Below, piece after piece: positions 1-10,180 of a stretch of 64,000 nt of DNA (its first letter is position 1; each line of letters begins with the position of its first letter). The stretch comes from Tsukamurella pseudospumae. Its GTDB lineage: Bacteria > Actinomycetota > Actinomycetes > Mycobacteriales > Mycobacteriaceae. A model generated the notes under the pieces. That model saw only the letters and a list, made by a program, of their open reading frames with translations, had not been told where the DNA came from and made no database searches. The stretch spans positions 62,001 to 126,000 of the forward strand of contig NZ_LSRE01000050.1 of assembly GCF_001575205.1 (NCBI RefSeq). Direction: 5' to 3'. The translations under genes were made by a program, and so were the position numbers.

Positions 1-66
1 GCCGGTGGCTCGGCCTACGAGCGCGTCAACGCCTTCGTCGACAAGCAGCTCAACAAGCGCATGTGA
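1..66 (+). CDS. 3' end of an unidentified gene (partial)
   Basis: Frame 1 is open from the window edge to a TGA at 64-66 and encodes 21 residues ending in YERVNAFVDKQLNKRM. The upstream part lies outside the window. Its stop codon abuts the stop of the convergent lipoprotein gene with no bases between them. In M. tuberculosis the lpqZ/corA neighbourhood holds mdh and a short-chain dehydrogenase, but the visible tail is too short to assign to either family. The only support is an open frame with high-GC codon use. Confidence 0.5.
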   Translation, partial: AGGSAYERVNAFVDKQLNKRM

Positions 67-969
67 TCAGTGGAGCGGGTGCTCCTTGGCCCAGTCGTCG
101 GCGGCCTGCTCGGCGGTCCGCTCCCCCGACTCGACCTTCGCGACCATCTGCGCGAGGTCGGCGGTGGTGAGCTCGCCGGCGATGGCGGACAACCGCTTCG
201 TCTGGGCCACCGTCAGACCGTCGCGGCGCACCAGCGGCACGACGGCGCGGGAGGGGACGGCACCGTCGGGGTCCGCGACCTGCGTGAGGTCCCGGGCCGA
301 CGGCGAGAGCGTCCCGAGCTGCGCGATGGACGCCCGCCCCTCGGTCACGGCGCGCGCGGCGGCGACCTCGTCTGGCACGACGACGACCGGCCCCGTCGGG
401 CAGCCGTAGCGCGCCTTCAGGTCCGACGGTGACCCCGACGGGATCGCGACTGTCCCCGACAGCCCCTCGCACCCGCGCAGCGTGGCTGCCGGGGCGTCCT
501 TCGACACGAAGAGCATGGGCTGATCGAGCGCGAGCGTCGGGTCGCCCAGACCCAGCCCCTCGGGCAGCACCGCGCTCAGGGCCACGAACTGCGCGTCCCA
601 CTGCTCCCGCGGATTCTCGGACTCCGATTCCTTCGCCTTCGTCGGTTGCGCGACGCCGGGGCGGTAGCGCTCCCAGAGCTCGCCGGTCAGTGCGGGCGCG
701 ATCGTGATGTCGCCCCGCTCGACGGCCGCCACCGCGGCGTCGCCGGGCCCGAGCCCCAGTTCCGTCTGCACGGGAGTCCCCGCGGCGCGCAGCGCGTTGG
801 CGTAGAGGAGGGCCCCGATGCGGGAGGCGGCACCGTCGGACGACCCGACGGTGACGGTGCCCGGCGCGGTCCGTGGCCCGAGATCGGACAGGTCTCCCGC
901 GTCCGAGCAGCCCGCGACGCCGAGCGCGACGAGGGTCACGACCGCGGCACCGACCTTGCGACATCTCAC
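67..969 (-). CDS. lpqZ: LpqZ-like glycine-betaine/osmolyte ABC transporter substrate-binding lipoprotein
   Basis: The 300-residue product starts with GTG and has a short basic N-terminus, a hydrophobic segment and a lipobox (GVAGC, Cys21), so it should be a lipoprotein on the outer face of the membrane. The mature part begins TVTVGSSDGAASRIGALLYA and continues with a GDITIAPALTGELW block, the pattern of OpuAC/ProX-type binding proteins that take quaternary ammonium compounds. No ATPase or permease gene is adjacent, so it is either an orphan receptor or its partners lie elsewhere. The name rests on family resemblance and on the nearby corA, as in M. tuberculosis around Rv1239c-Rv1244. The ligand is not known. 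Coding DNA contains several copies of the GACGGTGC octamer. Confidence 0.75.
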   Translation of the reverse strand: MRCRKVGAAVVTLVALGVAGCSDAGDLSDLGPRTAPGTVTVGSSDGAASRIGALLYANALRAAGTPVQTELGLGPGDAAVAAVERGDITIAPALTGELWERYRPGVAQPTKAKESESENPREQWDAQFVALSAVLPEGLGLGDPTLALDQPMLFVSKDAPAATLRGCEGLSGTVAIPSGSPSDLKARYGCPTGPVVVVPDEVAAARAVTEGRASIAQLGTLSPSARDLTQVADPDGAVPSRAVVPLVRRDGLTVAQTKRLSAIAGELTTADLAQMVAKVESGERTAEQAADDWAKEHPLH

Positions 970-1045
970 GCCTACTTTCTACCCGGCCGCCGCGCGAGCC
1001 GGACACCGGCCCGCCCGCGCGCCGGGGATCGTCGTACCGCCCGAC

Positions 1046-1051
1046 TACCAT
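1046..1051 (+). promoter_or_regulatory. -10 element (TACCAT) for leaderless corA
   Basis: TACCAT fits the TANNNT -10 consensus and is followed by exactly 7 nt before the ATG at 1059, which would put the transcription start on the start codon. There is no Shine-Dalgarno sequence upstream. It favours the first of three closely spaced in-frame ATGs (1059, 1068, 1077). Confidence 0.5.
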
Positions 1052-1058
1052 CTTCTGC

Positions 1059-2138
1059 ATGCCCTCCATGCCGTCCATGCCCCGGCCTGGTGCGACCCGC
1101 CGTGAGGTCCCCGAGGTCGACGTCCCCCGCGTGCCCGTGGCGCGTGCCGTCGTCGACTGCGGCGTCTACGTCGACGGTGAGCGTCTGCCCGGCCGGTTCG
1201 GGTACGTCGAGGCCATCGAGGAGGTGCGGCGCCGCGGAGAGGGCTACGTGTGGGTCGGGCTGCTCGATCCCGACCAGCACCAGATGGACGAGGTGGCCCG
1301 AGTCTTCGGGCTGCACCCGCTGACCGTCGAGGACACGCTGGTCACGCACAACCGGCCGAAGGTCGACCGGTTCGACGACACGCTGTTCCTCATCCTCAAG
1401 ACGGTGAACTACGTGGGCCACGACCGCACCGACCCGATGGCCCGCATCGTCGAGACCGGCGAGGTCATGGTGCTCGTCGGACCGGACCACGTGATCACCG
1501 TCCGGCACGGAGACCACGGCAGCCTGCGCCGGGTCCGGCGCAACCTCGAGGGCAATCCCGACCTGCTCAAGCTCGGGCCGTCGGCGGTGATGCACGCCGT
1601 GGCCGACCACGTCGTCGATACCTACGTCGCCGTGTCCGACCTGCTCGAGGACGACATAGACCGCGTCGAGGAGGAGGTCTTCCGGGCCCGCTCACGCACC
1701 AAGGTCGACGAGATCTATCAGCTCAAGCGCGACATCGTCGAGCTGCGTCGCGGCATCCACCCGCTCTCCCATGCGATCAAGCGGCTGACCTGCGACTTCA
1801 CCGATCTCATCCCCGGCGAGATCCAGCGCTACTTCTCGGACGTGCTCGATCACCAGTCGATGGTCGCCGACCACGTGGAGACCTACAACGACGTGCTCAG
1901 CTCGCTCATCGACGCGGCCGTCGCCAAGATCGGGATGCAGCAGAACGAGGACATGCGCAAGATGTCGGCGATCATCGGCCTCGTCGCGGTGCCCACCATG
2001 ATCGCGGGCATCTACGGCATGAACTTCGACAACATGCCCGAACTGCATTGGCACTACTCGTACTACGCGGTCGTCGCGATCATGATCGTCGCGTGTATCG
2101 TCCTGTTCATCACCTTCCGGAAGATCAAGTGGCTGTAG
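1059..2138 (+). CDS. corA: CorA family magnesium/cobalt transporter
   Basis: The 359-residue protein has the CorA layout: a long soluble N-terminal domain, a charged helical stalk (DDIDRVEEEVFRARS, KVDEIYQLKRDIVELRR) and two C-terminal membrane segments. The first membrane helix ends in the signature YGMNF at about residues 319-323, followed by a short acidic loop (DNMPEL). CorA works as a membrane pentamer that lets Mg2+ flow into the cell. Length matches mycobacterial CorA (about 366). Reading frame is open upstream to 873, but that extension is Arg/Pro-rich and overlaps the lpqZ promoter region; the -10 at 1046 supports a start at 1059. Transcribed divergently from lpqZ. Confidence 0.93.
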   Translation: MPSMPSMPRPGATRREVPEVDVPRVPVARAVVDCGVYVDGERLPGRFGYVEAIEEVRRRGEGYVWVGLLDPDQHQMDEVARVFGLHPLTVEDTLVTHNRPKVDRFDDTLFLILKTVNYVGHDRTDPMARIVETGEVMVLVGPDHVITVRHGDHGSLRRVRRNLEGNPDLLKLGPSAVMHAVADHVVDTYVAVSDLLEDDIDRVEEEVFRARSRTKVDEIYQLKRDIVELRRGIHPLSHAIKRLTCDFTDLIPGEIQRYFSDVLDHQSMVADHVETYNDVLSSLIDAAVAKIGMQQNEDMRKMSAIIGLVAVPTMIAGIYGMNFDNMPELHWHYSYYAVVAIMIVACIVLFITFRKIKWL

Positions 2139-2165
2139 GCCGACGCGTCGATCCGTGTTCATGAG

Positions 2166-2762
2166 CTACACCGCGCGGGCCGCGGGTCGGCCCGGATCGG
2201 CGGGGTCGATGCCCGCCTCGGCCCACGCCTCACGCAGCGCCTCTGCGCCCTTGAGCCGCACCCAGGCCGCCTCGTTCGCGGTGATCGGGTCGGCGCGCAG
2301 GAACCGGACGGGTTCGCCGTCCTCGCGGTGCAGGTCCGGCACCGTCGACTCCCCCAGCAGGACCGCCGTGAACGACGCCCCCGCCCACAGCGGCGCACCG
2401 AGGTCGACGAGCGCGTCGGGCGCGAGCACGAGGCCCTCGACGGCCGGCGTCGCGGCGAGGATCGCGAGCGAACGGTGCACGCCGTCGAGCGCGGCGCCCG
2501 GCCCGTCGGTGGCGGGCCGGAGCTCCAGCACCACCTCGGCGCGCGGTCCGTCGTCGACGGTGACCAGCGCGTTCGGGTCCGTCATCGCGTGCCGCGAGCA
2601 TCCGACGCTGGCGAAAGCCACCACGCGGTCGCCCACCCAGCGCTGCACCGTCATCGGCTCGAGGCCGAGGAAGGTCACCGACGCCGATGCGGGCGGCGCG
2701 AAGCCGCGCTTCTCGTAGTGCGCAGCGAGGTGCTCACGGGCGGCATCGACGACGGAACTCAC
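2166..2762 (-). CDS. Suppressor-of-fused (SUFU) domain protein
   Basis: This 198-residue protein reads as a bacterial SUFU-like domain: an N-terminal helix (VVDAAREHLAAHYEK), a strand-rich core (TDPNALVTVDDGPRAEVVLELRPA) and a C-terminal block (EDGEPVRFLRADPITANEAAWVRLKGAEALREAW) typical of the family. Bacterial SUFU proteins are one of the immunity superfamilies of polymorphic toxin systems, but many are orphans of unknown role, as here: no toxin gene is visible nearby. The chosen GTG at 2762 directly precedes the conserved N-terminal helix; the frame stays open far upstream only as a shadow of the lacI gene. It may be co-transcribed with the LacI regulator ending 11 nt upstream. Confidence 0.65.
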   Translation of the reverse strand: MSSVVDAAREHLAAHYEKRGFAPPASASVTFLGLEPMTVQRWVGDRVVAFASVGCSRHAMTDPNALVTVDDGPRAEVVLELRPATDGPGAALDGVHRSLAILAATPAVEGLVLAPDALVDLGAPLWAGASFTAVLLGESTVPDLHREDGEPVRFLRADPITANEAAWVRLKGAEALREAWAEAGIDPADPGRPAARAV

Positions 2763-2773
2763 GGGGGTCCATC

Positions 2774-3796
2774 CTACGAGCCCGACCGGCCGACGACCCG
2801 CCCGGTGCTGCCGCGGTCGAGGAACATCGGCCCGCTGAGGGCCTGCAGATCCGCGGCCGACTCGCCGGCCACGCGACGGACGAGGAACTGGACCGCGCGC
2901 CGGGCCATCGCTCCGGGGTCGGGTCCGACGCTGGTGAGGCGGGGCCGCGTGAGCTCGCCGGTCTCGGTGCCGGAGAACAACGACAGCACGGAGAGGTCGT
3001 GCGGGACGGTCACTCCCCCAGCTGCCGCCGCGGAGATCAGCCCCAGGCCCGCGGGTTCGTTGCACACGACGACGGCGGTGACCGGGCCGTCGGCCAGGCC
3101 GGCGAAGGCGTCCCACCCGGCGGCGAAGGTCGACGGCACGGCGAGCACGTGCGCCCGGACACCGTGCCGCGCGACGGCACCGTCGACGGCGGCCCGCGAC
3201 CGGACGTCCACGCCGGGGGCGTGCGCCCCGTCGGGGATCTCCCGGACCAGCACCGCGACGTCGCGGTGCCCGAGGCCCCCGAGATGGGCGAAGGCCTCCT
3301 CCGCCGCGGCGTCGAAGTCCGCGTCGCAGAACGCCGTCGCGGTGTTGTCGTCGGTCCTGCCGACGAGGACGAACGGGACGCCCGCCTCGCGCAGGTAGTC
3401 CACGCGCGCGTCGCGGTTGTACACCTCCATCACCACGAACCCGTCGACCAGTCCCTGGCGCGCGGTCTCGCGCACCGAATCCGCGTCGTCCGCCGGGCCC
3501 GGCAGGAGCATCAGGTGCGAGCCGAGCGCCCGGGCCTCGTCGGCCGCGGCCGTGAGGTAGCCCGCGGTGTCGAGCCCCTGACCGAGCGCGTCGGTGGTCA
3601 GCAACAGTCCCAGCAATCCGGTCCGCCGGCCGGCGAGCGCCTGCGCGAGGGCGTTGGGCGCGTAGTCCAGGGAGGCCATCGCGGCGTAGACGCGATCCCG
3701 CGTCTCCGCGGAGATCGGACGCGTGCCGCTGAGGACGTAGGAGACGGTGCTCCGCGACACCCCCGCGAGCCGCGCGACCTCGGCCATCGTCGCCAC
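2774..3796 (-). CDS. LacI family transcriptional regulator
   Basis: A 340-residue LacI/GalR regulator. The N-terminal helix-turn-helix with hinge is clear (MAEVARLAGVSRSTVSYVLSG, then RPISAETRDRVYAAMASLDYAPN), followed by a periplasmic-binding-protein-like effector domain (about residues 60-340). The GTG at 3796 is preferred over downstream ATG 3787 because GAGGAGG lies 6 nt upstream of it. It is divergent from an alpha-glucosidase gene, with a 16-bp perfect palindrome between them, so it probably represses that gene and itself in response to a maltose- or trehalose-type sugar. The effector cannot be read from the sequence. A SUFU-domain gene follows on the same strand. Confidence 0.9.
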   Translation of the reverse strand: MATMAEVARLAGVSRSTVSYVLSGTRPISAETRDRVYAAMASLDYAPNALAQALAGRRTGLLGLLLTTDALGQGLDTAGYLTAAADEARALGSHLMLLPGPADDADSVRETARQGLVDGFVVMEVYNRDARVDYLREAGVPFVLVGRTDDNTATAFCDADFDAAAEEAFAHLGGLGHRDVAVLVREIPDGAHAPGVDVRSRAAVDGAVARHGVRAHVLAVPSTFAAGWDAFAGLADGPVTAVVVCNEPAGLGLISAAAAGGVTVPHDLSVLSLFSGTETGELTRPRLTSVGPDPGAMARRAVQFLVRRVAGESAADLQALSGPMFLDRGSTGRVVGRSGS

Positions 3797-3847
3797 CCTG
3801 CACCTCCTCGTCGGCGAAAGCAACGCTCCTGATCCTACGGATCGGTT

Positions 3848-3863
3848 ACGCTGGATCCAGCGT
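3848..3863. promoter_or_regulatory. Perfect 16-bp palindrome, likely LacI-type operator overlapping the alpha-glucosidase promoter
   Basis: ACGCTGGATCCAGCGT is a perfect dyad between the divergent lacI-type and alpha-glucosidase genes. A TANNNT hexamer (TACGCT, 3847-3852) on the + strand overlaps its left half, so a bound repressor would cover the -10 of the glucosidase promoter. A second interrupted dyad (GATCC-TAC-GGATC) lies just upstream at 3831-3843. Confidence 0.6.
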
Positions 3864-3916
3864 CATCGACGCGCGTCGACGATCGTCGGAATGCAGATGC
3901 CTTCGAAGGGAGTGTT

Positions 3917-5566
3917 GTGGTTCTCAAGGACCTCGGAACGGCCGATTGGTGGCGCCAGGCGGTGGTGTACCAGATCTATCCGCGCAGCTTCTCCGACTCC
4001 GACGGCGACGGGATCGGCGACCTTCCCGGCATCACCTCGCGCGTGCCCTACCTGCGCGACCTGGGGGTCGACGCGGTGTGGCTGAGCCCGTTCTACCCGT
4101 CCGAGCTGGCGGACGGCGGGTACGACGTGGCCGACTACCGGAACGTGGACCCGCGCCTCGGCACGCTCGACGACTTCGACGCCATGAGCGCCGCACTGCA
4201 CGCGGCCGGCATCAAACTGATCGTCGACATCGTGCCCAACCACACCTCCGATCAGCACGAGTGGTTCCAGGCCGCGCTCGCCGCGGGCCGCGGCTCCGAC
4301 GAGCGCGACCGCTACCACTTCTTCGAGGGCAAGGGCGAGAACGGCGACGAGCCGCCGAACGACTGGCAGTCGCACTTCGGCGGCCCCGCCTGGCACCGGG
4401 TCGACGAACCCGACGGGACGCCCGGCCAGTGGTACCTGCACATGTTCGCCCGCGAGCAGCCCGACCTGAACTGGGAGCGCGACGACGTGCGCGCGGACTT
4501 CGAGCACACGCTGCGCTTCTGGTCGGACCGCGGCGTGGACGGATTCCGCATCGACGTCGCCCACTACCTGCGCAAAGACCTGAGCGAGCCCTTCGCCCCC
4601 TTCGCCGTGGTGGGGCTGGGCGAGCTCACGCTCAACCCGGATCACCCGTTCTCGGATCGCGACGAGGTGCACGAGATCTACCGCGCCTGGCGCAAGGTCT
4701 TCGACGAGTACACCCCGCCCCGCACGGCTGTCGCCGAGGCGTGGGTGCACAAGACCAGGCTCGCGCCCTACGCGAGCGCCGAAGGGCTCGGGCAGGCGTT
4801 CAACTTCGACCTGCTCGTCTCCGAGTTCGAGGCCTCGCAGTTCCGCGAGATCATCGAGGAGAACCTCGAGCGCTCCGCCGAGACCGGCTCGTCGAGCACC
4901 TGGGTGCTGTCGAACCACGACGTGACCCGGCACGCCACCCGCTACGGCCTGCCCGCGGGCCTCGGGCACCACGCGGCGGCGTGGACGCTCGCCGGCGGCG
5001 CGCACGACGAGGTCGACACGGCGGTGGGCGAGGCCCGCGCCCGGGCGGCGACGATGCTCCTGCTGGCCCTCCCCGGCTCCACCTACCTCTACCAGGGCGA
5101 GGAGCTGGGCCTGCACGAGGTCGGCGACATCCCCGCGCAGTCGCGCCAGGACCCCACCTTCTTCCGCACCGAGGGCAAGGAGGTCGGCCGCGACGGCTGC
5201 CGCGTCCCGCTCCCGTGGTCCGGTACCGGGTCGTCCTTCGGATTCGGGTCCGACGGTGCGCACCTGCCGCAGCCCGCATGGTTCGCGGACTACGCGGTGG
5301 CCGTCGAGGCCGACGATGCCGCGTCGACGCTGAACCTCTACCGCCGGGCGCTGGCACTGCGCGGCGAGCTGCAGACCGCGGAGACGTTGACGTGGATCGA
5401 GCACCCATCCGCGTCGGTGCTGGCCTTCGAGCGGCCCGGCGGCTGGCGCTCGTTCACCAACTTCGGCTCCGAGCCGGTGGACCTCCCCGAGGGCGAGATC
5501 CTGCTCGCGAGTACGGATTCCGCGGATGGTCGACTGCCCGGCAACGCGACGGTGTGGATGCGCTGA
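3917..5566 (+). CDS. aglA: Alpha-glucosidase, glycoside hydrolase family 13
   Basis: The 549-residue protein is a GH13 oligosaccharide alpha-glucosidase. It opens with WWRQAVVYQIYPRSFSDSDGDGIGDL, then shows the conserved regions DIVPNHTSD, GFRIDVAH (nucleophile Asp213), a TAVAEAW block (acid/base Glu274) and SNHD (transition-state Asp335), followed by YLYQGEELGL and a C-terminal beta domain. It should release glucose from the non-reducing end of maltose-like alpha-glucosides in the cytoplasm. The GTG at 3917 is preceded by GAAGGGAG. The divergent LacI gene and the palindrome at 3848 suggest substrate induction. The trehalose importer lies downstream, so both may belong to alpha-glucan use. 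Confidence 0.92.
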   Translation: MVLKDLGTADWWRQAVVYQIYPRSFSDSDGDGIGDLPGITSRVPYLRDLGVDAVWLSPFYPSELADGGYDVADYRNVDPRLGTLDDFDAMSAALHAAGIKLIVDIVPNHTSDQHEWFQAALAAGRGSDERDRYHFFEGKGENGDEPPNDWQSHFGGPAWHRVDEPDGTPGQWYLHMFAREQPDLNWERDDVRADFEHTLRFWSDRGVDGFRIDVAHYLRKDLSEPFAPFAVVGLGELTLNPDHPFSDRDEVHEIYRAWRKVFDEYTPPRTAVAEAWVHKTRLAPYASAEGLGQAFNFDLLVSEFEASQFREIIEENLERSAETGSSSTWVLSNHDVTRHATRYGLPAGLGHHAAAWTLAGGAHDEVDTAVGEARARAATMLLLALPGSTYLYQGEELGLHEVGDIPAQSRQDPTFFRTEGKEVGRDGCRVPLPWSGTGSSFGFGSDGAHLPQPAWFADYAVAVEADDAASTLNLYRRALALRGELQTAETLTWIEHPSASVLAFERPGGWRSFTNFGSEPVDLPEGEILLASTDSADGRLPGNATVWMR

Positions 5567-5577
5567 TCGACCGAACC

Positions 5578-5612
5578 GTGCGGGGCCGGAGTGTGCGATG
5601 CCGGCCCCGCAC
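5578..5612. terminator. Hairpin between convergent genes, probable bidirectional terminator
   Basis: Perfect 12-bp arms (GTGCGGGGCCGG / CCGGCCCCGCAC) with an 11-nt loop sit between the stops of the alpha-glucosidase and the convergent ParB-like gene. There is no U-tract on either side, as is usual in GC-rich actinobacteria. Confidence 0.6.
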
Positions 5613-5620
5613 CGTCCGGC

Positions 5621-6487
5621 CTAGAAGAACCTGCCCGGCTGCCAGGGCCGGTGCCGCTCCGACACCTCGTCGATGATCTCCGGACTCCAGACGTGCTTGC
5701 GCACCAACCGGTACCGCTCGCACGCCACGAACAGGTACACCTCGGCATCGCTCGACGACGCCATGATCCCCGCGTCGCGCGCCATCGCGACGACCGGCGT
5801 GAACTCCTCCTCGTACCAGCGGCGCGCGACCTCCTCCCGGGGGAGGAACTCCTCCAGCTCCTGGCCGAGCCGGAATCCCCACGCCTCCACCGATTCCGCG
5901 AGCCGCGAGTAGTCCCAGGCGTTGGCGAACGCGATGCGCTCCCGCGCCTCCCCGGACACCGGCACCCGGTCCAGGAACAGCCGCCGGTGGTCCTTCATCA
6001 GCAGGTCCGAGCGGACCGCGATACCGCCGGCGCCGATCCGCGTGATCACCTCCGTGACATAGGCGTCGATCGTCGCGAAACCCCGTGCGAAGGCAATGGA
6101 CACGCGGTGGTGCCCGTCGACCACGAAGTACAGGTCGCCGACCTTCTTCACCTCGATCGGCGGCATCGACTCGCCGCGCCGCTGCGCCGCAGCCAGTCGC
6201 TGCCAGCGTGCCCGCAGGGCCGGCGAGCGCGGCCGGAAGTAGCGATCGAAGTCCCGGGTGCGGTCCACGCTGCCGACGATCTGCGCGACCGGGACCACCT
6301 GCAGCCCGAGATTCCGCTCCGAGACGAGTCCCAGCGCCGCGACCACCTCGTCGTACGGGAGCACCTCGGTGACGTCATCCGGTTGGCCCCGGACCCAGGC
6401 CGCCAGCCGCGCGACGTTCGCACGCCGCCGGGACCGCTCGAAGTCCGTCCGGGCGTCCTCGTCGGGGAAACCGGTGTCACGCGCCAC
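5621..6487 (-). CDS. ParB N-terminal-like domain protein of unknown role
   Basis: The 288-residue protein contains a ParB/sulfiredoxin-like fold signature in its middle (PIEVKKVGDLYFVVDGHHRVSIAFARG), preceded by a basic helical segment (RARWQRLAAAQRRGE). The C-terminal part (RRWYEEEFTPVVAMARDAGIM and VRKHVWSPEIIDEVSERHRPWQPGRFF) is not familiar. There is no helix-turn-helix or CTP-clamp module as in true partitioning ParB, so a role in chromosome segregation is unlikely; free-standing ParB-like domains can be nucleases or NTP-binding proteins. Start GTG 6487 has GGAG 7 nt upstream and overlaps the stop of the phosphoesterase gene by 11 nt, which implies translational coupling and related functions. 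Confidence 0.65.
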   Translation of the reverse strand: MARDTGFPDEDARTDFERSRRRANVARLAAWVRGQPDDVTEVLPYDEVVAALGLVSERNLGLQVVPVAQIVGSVDRTRDFDRYFRPRSPALRARWQRLAAAQRRGESMPPIEVKKVGDLYFVVDGHHRVSIAFARGFATIDAYVTEVITRIGAGGIAVRSDLLMKDHRRLFLDRVPVSGEARERIAFANAWDYSRLAESVEAWGFRLGQELEEFLPREEVARRWYEEEFTPVVAMARDAGIMASSSDAEVYLFVACERYRLVRKHVWSPEIIDEVSERHRPWQPGRFF

Positions 6488-7160
6488 GTCGCCGCTCCAG
6501 GATGTCGAGGCCCTCGGCGCCCGCCGGGCGTCCGGGAGTGATGTCGAAGTAGGTGTACCCGACGGTGTTGAGCACCGGCACACCGTCGATCTCGCGATCC
6601 GGCCCCGGCGCGCCGAACGGGTGCACGTGCCCGTGCACGAACGCCTGCGGGCGGATCCCCGCCACCAGCGCGCCCAGCGCGGCGAGACCGCGGTGCGGCC
6701 CGTCGTCACCGTCCCCCACGCCGAGCGCGGGCGAATGCGCGAGCACGAGGTCGACGGTACGCCGCCGCGCCGCGAGCCGCACCCGCCAGGCACGGCGCGT
6801 GGCCTGCGCCTGCGTCCACTGATTCGGACCGGACCGGTAGCGGATCGACCCGCCGAGACCGGCCACCGTCAGACCGCCCACCCTGACGACCCGGCCGTCC
6901 GCGTTGACGCCCCCGCGCGGCCCCGGAGGCTCGGAGGGCATGCCCCCGCGCACGTACCCGCCGCGGGTGCTGCGGTACCCCGCGTAGTCGGGATCGTGGT
7001 TGCCGGGGACGAACACGCACGGCACGCCGTACCGGTCCATGAGCCCCTCGAGGTACTCGCCCGACAGGTCGCCCGCGCCCAGGATCAGGTCCGGGCGCAG
7101 GGTCGACGATGCCAGGGCCAGGCCCGGCACCTCCTCGTCGCTGACGGCGAGCACCCGCAC
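6477..7160 (-). CDS. Metallophosphoesterase (calcineurin-like)
   Basis: A 227-residue calcineurin-like phosphoesterase. The dimetal motifs are visible in order: LAVSDEEV near the N-terminus, GAGDLSG, VPGNHD, LAHSP and HGHVH. The first motif normally reads D-x-H; here it is D-E-E, so one metal ligand appears replaced by glutamate. Family members hydrolyse phosphodiesters such as cyclic nucleotides, phospholipid head groups or nucleic-acid ends; the substrate here is unknown. Start GTG at 7160 is at the very beginning of the conserved first strand (RVLAVSD). The gene overlaps the ParB-like gene downstream, and the pair looks like a two-gene operon between the glucosidase and the sugar importer. 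Confidence 0.8.
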   Translation of the reverse strand: MRVLAVSDEEVPGLALASSTLRPDLILGAGDLSGEYLEGLMDRYGVPCVFVPGNHDPDYAGYRSTRGGYVRGGMPSEPPGPRGGVNADGRVVRVGGLTVAGLGGSIRYRSGPNQWTQAQATRRAWRVRLAARRRTVDLVLAHSPALGVGDGDDGPHRGLAALGALVAGIRPQAFVHGHVHPFGAPGPDREIDGVPVLNTVGYTYFDITPGRPAGAEGLDILERRRGA

Positions 7161-7187
7161 GGCGACGGCTCTTCCGGCGCCCGGTTG

Positions 7188-8366
<1,179 letters not shown>

Positions 8367-8394
8367 GTGATTGCTCCTCGAGTACTTTCCGGCG

Positions 8395-9228
8395 TCAGCC
8401 CTTGACCGCACCGGACGTGAGCCCGGCGACGATCCGTCGTTGGAAGATCAGGACGAAGATGATGATGGGGATGGTGATGATGACCGCCGCGGCGGCGATG
8501 GACCCGGTGGGCTCCTCGAACTGCGAACTGCCCGTGAAGTTCACGATCGCGACCGGTGCCGTGATCGACCGCTCCGTGGCCGTCAGCGAGACGCCGAACA
8601 GCAGGTCGTTCCACGCGGCGATGAACACCAGGATCGCCGCGGTCACCACGCCCGGCACGGCCAGCGGCGCGATCACCTGACGGAAGGCCTGCGCCGGCGT
8701 GGCGCCGTCCATCTTCGCGGCCTTCTCCAGCTCCCAGGGGATCTCGCGGAAGAAGGCGGACAGCGTGTAGACGCACAGCGGGAGCGCGAAGGTCACGTTC
8801 GGCAGGATCAGGCCGGGCCACGTGTCGAAGAGGCCGACGGCCCGCTCGATGTTGAACAGCGGCGTGATCAGCGAGATCTGCGGGAACATCGCGATGAGCA
8901 GCGCCGCCCCGATGAACAGCTTCTTGCCCGGGAAGTTCAAGCGCGCCACGGCGTACGCGGCGAACATGCCGATGATCACCGCGATCACCGTGGAGATCAG
9001 CGCGACACCGATGGAGTTGATCAGCGGGCGGATGAAGCCGCTGCCCTCGAAGATCGCCGTGTAGTTGTCCATCGTGAGGGCCTTGGGGATGAAGCTGCCG
9101 TCGGTCACCGTCGCCGGGGACTTGAGGGAGAGCGAGACGATCCACAACACCGGGATCAGTGCGTAACACACGACGAAGACGTCGATGACACTCCAGGCGA
9201 CCTTGCGCCCTGCGGTATTCGATGCCAT
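8395..9228 (-). CDS. sugB: Trehalose ABC transporter permease SugB
   Basis: A 277-residue MalG-type permease with about six membrane segments. The cytoplasmic EAA loop, which docks on the ATPase, is clear ([20 protein letters not shown]). Family length is normal. The start codon at 9228 lies 10 nt after the stop of sugA, and the stop lies 28 nt before the sugC start, so the four genes form one transcription unit. With SugA it forms the transmembrane pore for trehalose delivered by LpqY. Confidence 0.94.
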   Translation of the reverse strand: MASNTAGRKVAWSVIDVFVVCYALIPVLWIVSLSLKSPATVTDGSFIPKALTMDNYTAIFEGSGFIRPLINSIGVALISTVIAVIIGMFAAYAVARLNFPGKKLFIGAALLIAMFPQISLITPLFNIERAVGLFDTWPGLILPNVTFALPLCVYTLSAFFREIPWELEKAAKMDGATPAQAFRQVIAPLAVPGVVTAAILVFIAAWNDLLFGVSLTATERSITAPVAIVNFTGSSQFEEPTGSIAAAAVIITIPIIIFVLIFQRRIVAGLTSGAVKG

Positions 9229-9238
9229 GCCCCGGCCC

Positions 9239-10180
9239 CTACCTCTGGTCCTGGTCGGCTCCCGGCACCGCGGTGCCGAACGCCTTGACGAAGATGAACG
9301 CGATGATCGCCACGCACAGGAAGATCAACACCGAGATGGCGGAGCCGACACCCAGGTTGAACGCCTTGAACAGGTTGTCGTAACCGAGGATCGACACCGA
9401 CCCGGTCCCGTTGGCGCCCTTGGTGAGCACGTAGATGTTGTCGAAGATTCGGAACGCGTCCAGCGTGCGGAACAGCAGCGCCACGAGGATCGCGGGCTTC
9501 ATCAGCGGGATGATGATCTTGGTCAGGCGCGTCCACGGACCGGCGCCGTCCATCGCGGCGGCCTTGATCAGGTCGTCCGGCACCAGAGCCAGGCCCGAGA
9601 GCAGCAGCAGCGCCATGAACGGGGTGGTCTTCCACACCTCCGCCAGGATGATGATGAACAGCGACGGGATCTGCTGCGTCAGCGGCGCACTGCCGTCGGG
9701 CAGCAGGTTGGCGAGGTAGCCGGTGCCGGGCGTCCAGGCGTAGAACCAGGAGAACGATGCCGCCACCGTCACGATGCCGTACGGGATGAGGACGACGGTG
9801 CGCACGATGCCCCGCCCGACGATGGTCCGGTGCATCACCAGCGCGATCGCGAGACCCAGCACGAACTCGATGATCACCGAGATCACGGTGATGAACGCCG
9901 TCACGCCCAGCGCCTGCCACCAGTACGAATCCTGCAGCACCGTGCCGTAGTTGCCGAAGCCGATGAACTCGTCCTGCCCCGGCGCCGCGAGCGACGACTT
10001 GTGCAGGCTGAGCCAGAACGCGTACACGATCGGATAGGCCGTCACGAGCAGCATCACAAGGGCGGCGGGCGCAATCAGGTACAGGCCCAGCCTGCGCTCC
10101 TCGCGCTGCCCCTGGGACAGGACGGCCTTCTTCTTCGCGGGAGCGGGCGCAGCGCCCCCACTCGTCGTCGCAGCGGTCAC
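9239..10180 (-). CDS. sugA: Trehalose ABC transporter permease SugA
   Basis: A 313-residue MalF-type permease. After a basic, Ala/Lys-rich cytoplasmic N-terminus ([19 protein letters not shown]) there are about six membrane helices and an EAA loop ([20 protein letters not shown]). The GTG start at 10180 overlaps the TGA of lpqY in a 4-nt GTGA arrangement, which implies coupled translation with the binding lipoprotein. With SugB it makes the trehalose channel. Confidence 0.94.
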   Translation of the reverse strand: MTAATTSGGAAPAPAKKKAVLSQGQREERRLGLYLIAPAALVMLLVTAYPIVYAFWLSLHKSSLAAPGQDEFIGFGNYGTVLQDSYWWQALGVTAFITVISVIIEFVLGLAIALVMHRTIVGRGIVRTVVLIPYGIVTVAASFSWFYAWTPGTGYLANLLPDGSAPLTQQIPSLFIIILAEVWKTTPFMALLLLSGLALVPDDLIKAAAMDGAGPWTRLTKIIIPLMKPAILVALLFRTLDAFRIFDNIYVLTKGANGTGSVSILGYDNLFKAFNLGVGSAISVLIFLCVAIIAFIFVKAFGTAVPGADQDQR

